Shown here piece by piece: positions 44,727-50,483 of a DNA stretch of 50,483 nucleotides. Each line of letters starts with the position of its first letter. The first letter of the stretch is position 1. Source of the stretch: Aquimarina agarilytica ZC1. GTDB lineage: Bacteria; Bacteroidota; Bacteroidia; Flavobacteriales; Flavobacteriaceae. Position numbers and translations under genes: made by a program. The notes under the pieces are model-generated. The model was given only the letters and a program-made list of their open reading frames with translations, did not search any database and was not told the DNA's origin. Location: positions 1 to 50,483 of the forward strand of contig NZ_JH621270.1 in NCBI RefSeq assembly GCF_000255455.1, in the 5' to 3' direction.

Positions 44727-44975
44727 TTAACTCCTTACTGCTTTAACTTCTGTAACTAATAATTAATTATTAACGTCTAAAGATTCATCAATAAACTATT
44801 TAATAACATCAATTATTAAATTATTTGCTAAATATTAAACAAATATTAACATTATTGCAATACGCATACTTACTTTATATTTAATAGCAAATAAAGGCTC
44901 AAGTTCGTCATAAGCTACATCCTTTGCTAATTCTTTAATTTTAAATTTAATAACTGGTTGTTTTTCTCTTGATTG
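44727..44975 (-). pseudogene. Decayed copy of the 3' end of glnS
   Basis: This stretch aligns without gaps over long parts with 46725-46980, the last 80 or so codons of glnS, in the same orientation. The most conserved part (44918-44948, including CCTTTGCTAATTCTTTAATT) is nearly identical; the rest is heavily mutated. It has no open frame. It lies to the left of a two-gene cassette whose right side is the intact glnS. Confidence 0.8.
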
Positions 44976-45019
44976 ATCATAAATAGACTAATAAATTTTA
45001 AAAATTAAGGAACAAAAGG

Positions 45020-45040
45020 GGTAGGGTAAACTTAAATACG
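45020..45040 (+). promoter_or_regulatory. GTAGGGTA element upstream of the lipoprotein gene
   Basis: GGTAGGGTAAA is identical to the element before the metalloprotease gene (694-704), and is followed after GTAGGGTA and eight bases by TACG. No perfect TAnnTTTG box is visible. The start codon follows about 76 bases later. Confidence 0.4.
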
Positions 45041-45105
45041 AACGTTTAAAACATGTATACATTAACCACTAGCGCTAGAACTTAATTAATTTTTAAAATA
45101 TAAAA

Positions 45106-45912
45106 ATGAAGAAACAATTTAATTTATTAGGAACATTAATACTTACTATTGGACTCCTATTTAGTTGTGAAAAAGAAGATCTATCAAATATTGAATTAAG
45201 TAATAAAGAACTTATAAATCAATCCAGTTTAAATGAATCTGAAAGTACTTTAAATGATATCAGTAAACTTGCTAGAACAGGACCAGGAAAAAGTGATAGA
45301 CGAACTTCGTCTGGACATGTATTTAGAGGATTTGTTCATAAGAAAGGAACACACATTATTGGTAGCTACAATAGAGATATGAAAAACTTAATTAGTGATT
45401 TTCGATATCCTAAAAATAAATATATGTATTCTATTTTTCGTCTACCTCATAGGCAAAATTACCAGGTTTTAAATGATTCTGAAGCTCTATTCAATAGAGC
45501 AAGTACTATTAATGGAAGATATATACCTGGCCATTTTTTTTGGACTGTGAATATGGCTTGGCTAAACCAAGCAGCATTTGGAATAGGAGGAAGTCCTAGA
45601 GAAATTGCTGTAGCATCAAGTTTTAGACATTTATATCAGTCAAATGGAAAATTAACAGGTTTTGGTAAAGAAGTATGGGTATTAGAACATATTCATGGAT
45701 ACCGAGCTAGTAGAAATAATGATAGATGGATGATACCAAGATTTGGTAATGGAAGAAGAAGTTATACTGTGACCAAAGGTAATGATTGGAAACGTACTAC
45801 TGGAAAATGGTTCGGAGAGGACTACCAACATCATTTAAGACTAGAAAAAAGAAAATTATGGAAAGATCGAATAAAAAGAAATTATAATTCCGCTACTGGA
45901 ACACTTTATTAA
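45106..45912 (+). CDS. Lipoprotein of unknown function, possible secreted effector
   Basis: A 268-residue lipoprotein with signal and lipobox MKKQFNLLGTLILTIGLLFS-Cys. A polar, Ser/Asn-rich linker (22-60) precedes a compact, strongly basic domain (about 62-268) rich in Arg, Trp, His and Tyr (GHVFRGFVHKKGTHIIGSYN; LEHIHGYRASRN; then RTTGKWFGEDYQHHLRLEKR). I recognise no family and claim no activity. The basic, single-domain cargo on a linker, with a small cytoplasmic protein directly after it, recalls effector-partner pairs. It lies beside a decayed glnS tail and carries a GTAGGGTA element upstream. Confidence 0.7.
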   Translation: MKKQFNLLGTLILTIGLLFSCEKEDLSNIELSNKELINQSSLNESESTLNDISKLARTGPGKSDRRTSSGHVFRGFVHKKGTHIIGSYNRDMKNLISDFRYPKNKYMYSIFRLPHRQNYQVLNDSEALFNRASTINGRYIPGHFFWTVNMAWLNQAAFGIGGSPREIAVASSFRHLYQSNGKLTGFGKEVWVLEHIHGYRASRNNDRWMIPRFGNGRRSYTVTKGNDWKRTTGKWFGEDYQHHLRLEKRKLWKDRIKRNYNSATGTLY

Positions 45913-45920
45913 GAATTAAA

Positions 45921-45965
45921 AGTTAATCTAACCTCATTTTGATACAAAATGAGGTTAGATTAACT
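45921..45965. repeat. Perfect 21-bp hairpin between the two cassette genes
   Basis: AGTTAATCTAACCTCATTTTG... pairs base for base with its complement at 45945-45965 around the loop ATA (45942-45944). There is no T-run after it on the plus strand, so it is not a classical terminator; attenuation or mRNA protection, giving unequal expression of the two genes, is more likely. Confidence 0.85.
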
Positions 45966-45983
45966 AACAAATAAAATTATAAT

Positions 45984-46538
45984 ATGAATATGACCATAGT
46001 ATTCCTGCAAGATATTCAAAATGCATTTATGGAAGACACCCAAGCTTCATACCAATGGGCCGAAAATAGAATTAAAGAAATTAAACATCACCTTAAACTA
46101 GGAAAAAAAATAAATATCATTAATAAAAGTAGTATAATAAACATAACCTCTTTAAAACAATTTCAACAATGGATAGAAGAGAATAATTTTACTATACCAC
46201 TTAATGTTGAAATAAATATTAATCAAGAAATTGAAAAATTTAATCAAATATTTAAAAATGGCCCTTTTGAATCCTTAAAAATTAATAAAGAAGCAAATAC
46301 ATACAGTAATAAAAATAATATAAGTTTAATCACTTTTGATAATGAAAATAGATCCATTTATGCATGTTTTAAACAAGTAGAATTATCTAGTATAGATTTT
46401 AAAGAAATCCGATGCTTAAATAAAATGGAACTAAAATTACTAGAAAATAACGATCAATTTTATAATTTAATACTAATAATAGAGCAAGATAACAAAGTTA
46501 CCAAACATCAAATTATATGTACTGATATTGAAGTATAG
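45984..46538 (+). CDS. Small cytoplasmic protein of unknown function, possible partner of the lipoprotein
   Basis: A 184-residue soluble protein with no signal peptide or membrane helix; an alternative ATG lies two codons on. It begins MNMTIVFLQDIQNAFMED, has a helical first third (WAENRIKEIKHHLKL) and a strand-rich C-terminal half (NLILIIEQDNKVTKHQIICT). It is rich in Asn, Ile and Lys and matches no family that I know. It starts 71 bp after the lipoprotein gene, past the perfect hairpin, on the same strand. An immunity- or adaptor-type role is a contextual guess only. Confidence 0.6.
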   Translation: MNMTIVFLQDIQNAFMEDTQASYQWAENRIKEIKHHLKLGKKINIINKSSIINITSLKQFQQWIEENNFTIPLNVEININQEIEKFNQIFKNGPFESLKINKEANTYSNKNNISLITFDNENRSIYACFKQVELSSIDFKEIRCLNKMELKLLENNDQFYNLILIIEQDNKVTKHQIICTDIEV

Positions 46539-46555
46539 TATTTAGTATCATTTTA

Positions 46556-46615
46556 AGACACTACCACATTATCTACTACAACTCTTTTCAACCATATAAT
46601 TTAGTAGTAGTGTCT
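46556..46615. terminator. Possible terminator after the cassette
   Basis: AGACACTAC (46556-46564) pairs with GTAGTGTCT (46607-46615), with a further ACTAC/GTAGT pair inside, about 18 bp past the stop of the second cassette gene. The T-run is weak. It also lies downstream of glnS on the other strand. Confidence 0.45.
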
Positions 46616-46724
46616 ATCTCTAGTGAATCCAACTAGTTCCTCTCCTATCTTAATACCAAAATAAGTATAGACATTTCTTCTTAATAACCCAATAAATCTT
46701 TTTAAGCTGTAAAACAAAATACTT

Positions 46725-48755
46725 TTAAATCAAATTCTCTAACAATCTCGCTTCACTAACTAACAAATCATTTTTGTCCTCTAAGGCTTCTTTAATAAAG
46801 TTTTTAGCATTGTCATTAATCTTATTTTCCTTGGCATAAATACCCAAGATAAGCATAGCAGCAATACGCGTACCTACTTTCTTTTTAGCTGTTCCAAACA
46901 ATGGAGCAAAATCATCATAGGCTACTTCCTTTGCTAATTCTTTAATTTTAGCTTTAGTTACTTGTTGTTTTTCTACCGGAAGGTTGGTATACTTTTTACC
47001 TAATTTTTGAATTTCACTCATTGGGTTTTTTGCCTGACCTCCTTTATTCTGTTGCGCATTTTGAACTTGGTTTTGTGGCTGTTTTGGCTTTTGTTTTGCC
47101 CAACTATCCTTTAAACCAACTGTTTTATTAAATACTAATGCTGCTGCAGAAGTATCTAAGTCTAAAGTAAAATATCCTAAACGCTGAAACTGAAAATGTG
47201 ATCCCAACTCAGCATTTTTTAAATACGGTTCCACAAAAGCATTTACTGTTTTCAAAGAAGCTTTGTTTACAAATTCCATAAAGCTTTTATCTTTATGTGA
47301 ATCTGGTGCTTCATCGGTAAATAAACGATCATAAACACGTATTTCGGCAGGAATAGCATGGGCTATAGATACCCAATGTAAGGTTCCTTTCACTTTACGT
47401 AATGAAGCCTCACTCCCACTACCCGATTTACTTTCGGGATCATAAGTACAATGAATTTCGATAATATTCCCTTGAGCATCTTTTAGTACTGATTCTCCTT
47501 TAATGATATAAGCACTTTTTAAACGTACCTCTTTACCTAAACTTAAACGGAAATATTTACTATTTGCTGCTTCTTTAAAATCTTCACGTTCAATATATAA
47601 TTCTCTTGAAAAAGGAACTTGATGTGTACCTGAATTGGAATCCTCGGGATTGTTTTCTGCTACTAATAGTTCTTCTTTTCCTTCAGGATAATTAGTTATG
47701 ATTAACTTTACGGGATCTAAAACTCCCATAACACGGGTGGCGGTTTTATTTAAATCTTCTCTAATACAAAATTCTAAAAGTGATAATTCAATAACATTTT
47801 CACGTTTAGCTACCCCAACTGTTTCTACAAAGTTTCTAATAGCTCTTGGCGTATAACCTCGTCTACGTAAACCCGAAATGGTAGGCATACGAGGATCATC
47901 CCAACCAGATACTATATTTTCTTCAACAAGCTGTAATAATTTACGCTTGCTCATTACCGTATAGTTTAAATTAAGCCTTGCAAATTCACGTTGTTTAGGT
48001 AAACGATGCTTGGTGTCAATTTGTTCTAAAAACCAATTGTAAAGCTCTCTATGTGGCTTAAATTCTAATGAACATAATGAATGTGTAATTTCTTCAATAT
48101 AATCACTCTCGCCATGCGTCCAGTCATACATTGGGTAAATACACCAATCATTACCCGTACGGTGATGTTCTTTTTTTAAAATACGATACATTAATGGATC
48201 ACGCATTAACATATTCGGTGATTCCATATCAATTTTTGCTCTTAAAATATGTTCTCCCTCATTATATTTACCGGCTTTCATTTTTTCAAAAAGCTGTAAA
48301 TTTTCTGCTACCGAACGATTTCTGTAAGGTCCAGCAACTCCAGGTTGCGTTGGTGTTCCTTTTTGCTCCGCCATGGCTTCACTTGACTGCGAATCCACAT
48401 AGGCTTTTCCGTTTTTAATTAATTGAACAGCCCAATCATATAATTGCTGAAAATAATCAGAAGAATAACATATTTTATCCCACTTGTATCCCATCCAACT
48501 TACATCTTTTTTAATAGCATCCACATACTCTTGCTCTTCTTTGGCAGGATTAGTATCATCAAAACGAAGGTTTACAGGAGCATTATATTTTTCACCCATA
48601 CCAAAACTAATTCCTAAAGCTTTGGTGTGACCAATATGTAAATAACCATTAGGCTCTGGCGGAAAACGAAAACGCAATTCATCCTGAGAATAGCCATTTT
48701 TTAAATCCTCTTCGATAATCTGTTCTATAAAATTTAATGATTTATGCTCTGACAT
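46725..48755 (-). CDS. glnS: Glutamine--tRNA ligase
   Basis: A 676-residue class I synthetase. The catalytic part has RFPPEPNGYLHIGHTKALG (HIGH motif) and VMSKRKLLQLVEE (KMSKS-type loop), then the two beta-barrel anticodon domains. Residues about 560-676 are an extension after a Gln/Asn-rich linker: KKYTNLPVEKQQVTKAKIKE, then a helical domain like the C-terminal YqeY/GatB-type tRNA-binding unit seen in some GlnRS. A decayed copy of this very part lies at 44727-44975. Confidence 0.97.
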   Translation of the reverse strand: MSEHKSLNFIEQIIEEDLKNGYSQDELRFRFPPEPNGYLHIGHTKALGISFGMGEKYNAPVNLRFDDTNPAKEEQEYVDAIKKDVSWMGYKWDKICYSSDYFQQLYDWAVQLIKNGKAYVDSQSSEAMAEQKGTPTQPGVAGPYRNRSVAENLQLFEKMKAGKYNEGEHILRAKIDMESPNMLMRDPLMYRILKKEHHRTGNDWCIYPMYDWTHGESDYIEEITHSLCSLEFKPHRELYNWFLEQIDTKHRLPKQREFARLNLNYTVMSKRKLLQLVEENIVSGWDDPRMPTISGLRRRGYTPRAIRNFVETVGVAKRENVIELSLLEFCIREDLNKTATRVMGVLDPVKLIITNYPEGKEELLVAENNPEDSNSGTHQVPFSRELYIEREDFKEAANSKYFRLSLGKEVRLKSAYIIKGESVLKDAQGNIIEIHCTYDPESKSGSGSEASLRKVKGTLHWVSIAHAIPAEIRVYDRLFTDEAPDSHKDKSFMEFVNKASLKTVNAFVEPYLKNAELGSHFQFQRLGYFTLDLDTSAAALVFNKTVGLKDSWAKQKPKQPQNQVQNAQQNKGGQAKNPMSEIQKLGKKYTNLPVEKQQVTKAKIKELAKEVAYDDFAPLFGTAKKKVGTRIAAMLILGIYAKENKINDNAKNFIKEALEDKNDLLVSEARLLENLI

Positions 48756-48877
48756 ATGCGATATAATTTAAAGCGTAAAGTTATTAAAATTTGAACGCTC
48801 ACATTACTCCATTTTTATCAAAAATTCACCCTTTTATAAAGTATCAAATTTTAATGTGTTCCTACGGTGAATTATTG

Positions 48878-48885
48878 TATTTTTG
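48878..48885 (+). promoter_or_regulatory. Probable -7 box for the beta-barrel-like protein gene
   Basis: TATTTTTG matches TAnnTTTG, 42 bases before the start codon at 48928. The -33 element is unclear. Confidence 0.4.
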
Positions 48886-48927
48886 CCGCTTGTTTTTTTA
48901 GGTTTAAAATACCATAACATCTTTTAA

Positions 48928-49785
48928 ATGAATAAATTATCGATAAAATTAATAGTTAATTGTAGTTTACTATTGTTTACTGTAAATAGTTTCTCTCAAA
49001 ATATTCCCCTTAAAAATGAAAATACTCGCAAAGGGAAATTGTATTTCTATTGGGGGTGGAATGGTGCCTCCTATTCAAAATCAACTATTAAATTTGAAGG
49101 TGACGAGTATAACTTTGAATTAAAGGATGTTGTAGGTAAGGATAGACAAACAAAATTTAGTGTAGGTAAGTATTTTAATCCAGGATCTATAACCATACCA
49201 CAGTACAATTTTAGAATTGGATATTATTTTAAAGATAACTGGGATATTTCATTTGGTATTGATCATATGAAATATGTGGTTCAACAAAATCAACGTGTAA
49301 AAATTGCTGGAGCTATCAATGGTACAGAAACTATTTATGATGGTGTTTATAGCAACGATGACATTACTATTCAAGAAGGCTTTTTAGAATTTGAACACAC
49401 CGATGGTTTAAATTTTGTGAATTTTGAAATTCGTAGATCCGATCAAATTTTAAATTTAAATAAAGTAAGCTTAAATTTAACAGGTGGTTTAGGAGCTGGT
49501 ATTTTATATCCAAAAACCAATGCTACCCTTATTAATAAACCCAGGTATGATGATTTTCATGTTTCTGGTTTTGGTATTGATGCTATTGTTGGATTAAATG
49601 TTACTTTTTTTAAACGCTTTTTTGTTCAAACCGAATTTAAAAGTGGTTATATTAACATGCCTAGTATTAGAACAACACTTTCAAGCGCTGATAAGGCTAG
49701 TCAAAGTTTCTTTTTCTTTCAAAGAAATATTGTTTTTGGTGGGATCTTTAATTTAACGAAAGCATCAAAAATTAAAAAGAAATAA
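48928..49785 (+). CDS. Outer-membrane beta-barrel-like protein
   Basis: A 285-residue exported protein: signal peptide (MNKLSIKLIVNCSLLLFTVN, cleavage after SFS) and a mature part made of alternating strands with aromatic ends (GKLYFYWGWNGASYSKS; FRIGYYFKDNWDISFGIDHM; VSLNLTGGLGAGILYP; FFKRFFVQTEFKSGY). This fits a small outer-membrane barrel of about eight to ten strands. The specific role is unknown. It has its own promoter and is followed by folB. Confidence 0.75.
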   Translation: MNKLSIKLIVNCSLLLFTVNSFSQNIPLKNENTRKGKLYFYWGWNGASYSKSTIKFEGDEYNFELKDVVGKDRQTKFSVGKYFNPGSITIPQYNFRIGYYFKDNWDISFGIDHMKYVVQQNQRVKIAGAINGTETIYDGVYSNDDITIQEGFLEFEHTDGLNFVNFEIRRSDQILNLNKVSLNLTGGLGAGILYPKTNATLINKPRYDDFHVSGFGIDAIVGLNVTFFKRFFVQTEFKSGYINMPSIRTTLSSADKASQSFFFFQRNIVFGGIFNLTKASKIKKK

Positions 49786-49937
49786 TTGGTTGTTGGTTGA
49801 CAAACTATCATTTTTTGTAATAGAACACTTTTTAACAAAATATAATTGTGATTCAATTACTTAACAGTAATTATTAGTATAAAACTTTGTATTTGTGGCT
49901 AACACACTATAATTTTAATTTTTATAATATTTATTAG

Positions 49938-50294
49938 ATGGGAATAATAAAACTTCATAACATAAAAATACATACCAATCATGGTTGTTTGGTTGAAGAA
50001 TCTAAAATAGGTTCTGATTACCGTGTTGATTTAACTGTTACTGCCAATTTAAATGCATCGGCACAAAGTGATGAATTGACTGATACTGTTGATTACGTAC
50101 ACCTTAATTTAATTATTAAAGAAGAAATGGCTATACGCTCCAAATTATTAGAACATGTGGCAGAACGTATTCTAAATCGTATTTTTAATGAGCTTATTTT
50201 AGTTACTCAAGCTACTGTAGCTGTTTCTAAAATAAATCCTCCTATTGGTGGCGATGTGCAAATGGTTACTATAGAGCGATCTAAAACTAGATAA
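49938..50294 (+). CDS. folB: Dihydroneopterin aldolase
   Basis: A 118-residue FolB, which converts dihydroneopterin to 6-hydroxymethyl-dihydropterin and glycolaldehyde in folate synthesis. The motifs are the N-terminal KIHTNHGCLVEESKIGSDYR (with the conserved Gly and Glu), DTVDYVHLNLIIKEEM and the final KINPPIGGDVQMVTIER, whose KxxPP segment is the catalytic Lys region. Length is normal. It lies downstream of the barrel protein gene by 152 bp, and a tRNA gene follows. Confidence 0.95.
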   Translation: MGIIKLHNIKIHTNHGCLVEESKIGSDYRVDLTVTANLNASAQSDELTDTVDYVHLNLIIKEEMAIRSKLLEHVAERILNRIFNELILVTQATVAVSKINPPIGGDVQMVTIERSKTR

Positions 50295-50413
50295 GTATCT
50301 TTTATTTTTATAAAAAATTAAAACGAAACAGTTTATAAAAGTAATTTTACAAAGACTTATTTTAAATTAATTAAATATTTAACATAATTTATATAATAAT
50401 GATTATTTAGTTT

Positions 50414-50445
50414 TTGCTAAATACTGCAAAATTATATTATATTTG
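50414..50445 (+). promoter_or_regulatory. Promoter of the tRNA gene
   Basis: TTG (50414-50416), 21 bases, then TATATTTG (50438-50445), an exact TAnnTTTG. The tRNA starts 15 bases later. Both elements and the spacing fit the Bacteroidota promoter model. Confidence 0.65.
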
Positions 50446-50459
50446 CCCTCCTGTTAAAG

Positions 50460-50483
50460 GGTGTCGTGGCCGAGTGGCTAAGC
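50460..50483 (+). tRNA. tRNA gene, 5' end only (Cys or Ser type)
   Basis: The window ends within a tRNA: a 7-base acceptor strand GGTGTCG, then T8, G9 and a D-arm beginning GCCGAGTGGCTAAGC. The D-arm type with GCCGAGTGGC occurs in tRNA-Ser and in tRNA-Cys. The anticodon is outside the window, so the isotype cannot be fixed. Confidence 0.7.

Noticed and set aside
44727..46724. Classical integrative element in glnS
   Set aside because: No integrase, transposase or exact direct repeat at the borders is visible, so only the footprint is reported.

Overview
The window looks like chromosomal DNA of a low-GC member of the Flavobacteriaceae (Bacteroidota). This rests on the AT-rich sequence, promoters of the Bacteroidota type (TTG, about 20 bases, TAnnTTTG), a type IX secretion system (T9SS) lipoprotein and a T9SS cargo, an atp operon that ends at atpG without atpD/atpC, and lineage-typical families (DUF4175, DUF4254, DUF6168, DUF6341). 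Genus cannot be fixed from the sequence alone.

Layout. 1-5.1 kb: a decayed copy of a histidine decarboxylase gene, a secreted metzincin-type metalloprotease with a 48-bp tandem repeat and a T9SS-like tail, the intact hdc, and a divergent Lrp/AsnC regulator. 5.1-14.7 kb: a long leftward block with sprE/porW, bactofilin, atpZ, a DUF6168 membrane protein, a 600-bp gap, then atpB-E-F-H-A-G with hairpins between several cistrons. 14.9-23.2 kb: mixed genes, namely a PaaE-like reductase, a small exporter-like membrane protein, an M50B protease, a LuxR-type regulator with a degenerate receiver, glycosyltransferase 9 plus DUF4254, DUF6341 and two exported proteins of unknown function. 23.6-27.6 kb: UDP-xylose synthase, undecaprenyl-phosphate sugar transferase, DUF1801 and purD, all leftward. 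27.8-31.9 kb: M23 peptidase, GH3-type ligase and DUF6909-like protein, probably one operon. 32.3-42.1 kb: methyltransferase, mnmG, ybeY, DUF4175 protein, gltX and a YqaE/Pmp3-like gene interrupted by a stop codon. Five copies of GTTCCACGTGGAAC, the parS partition site, sit here, four of them within 141 bp at mnmG/ybeY. 42.1-50.5 kb: SPFH protein, a pair of paralogous exported proteins flanking a GNAT gene, a lipoprotein plus small cytoplasmic protein inserted beside glnS, glnS, a beta-barrel-like protein, folB and the 5' end of a tRNA gene.

How the parts relate. The atp genes make the membrane sector and part of F1; the beta and epsilon genes must lie elsewhere. SprE serves the secretion system that would export the metalloprotease. 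The UDP-xylose synthase and initiating sugar transferase point to surface polysaccharide. The parS cluster places this DNA in the origin-proximal half of the chromosome.

The most unusual signals are two accessory insertions, each flanked by a decayed partial copy of the neighbouring gene (hdc and glnS); a shared GTAGGGTA promoter element at both insertions and at the LuxR gene; a parS site that forms the last codons of ybeY; and a perfect 21-bp hairpin inside the two-gene cassette beside glnS, which might be an effector and its partner.
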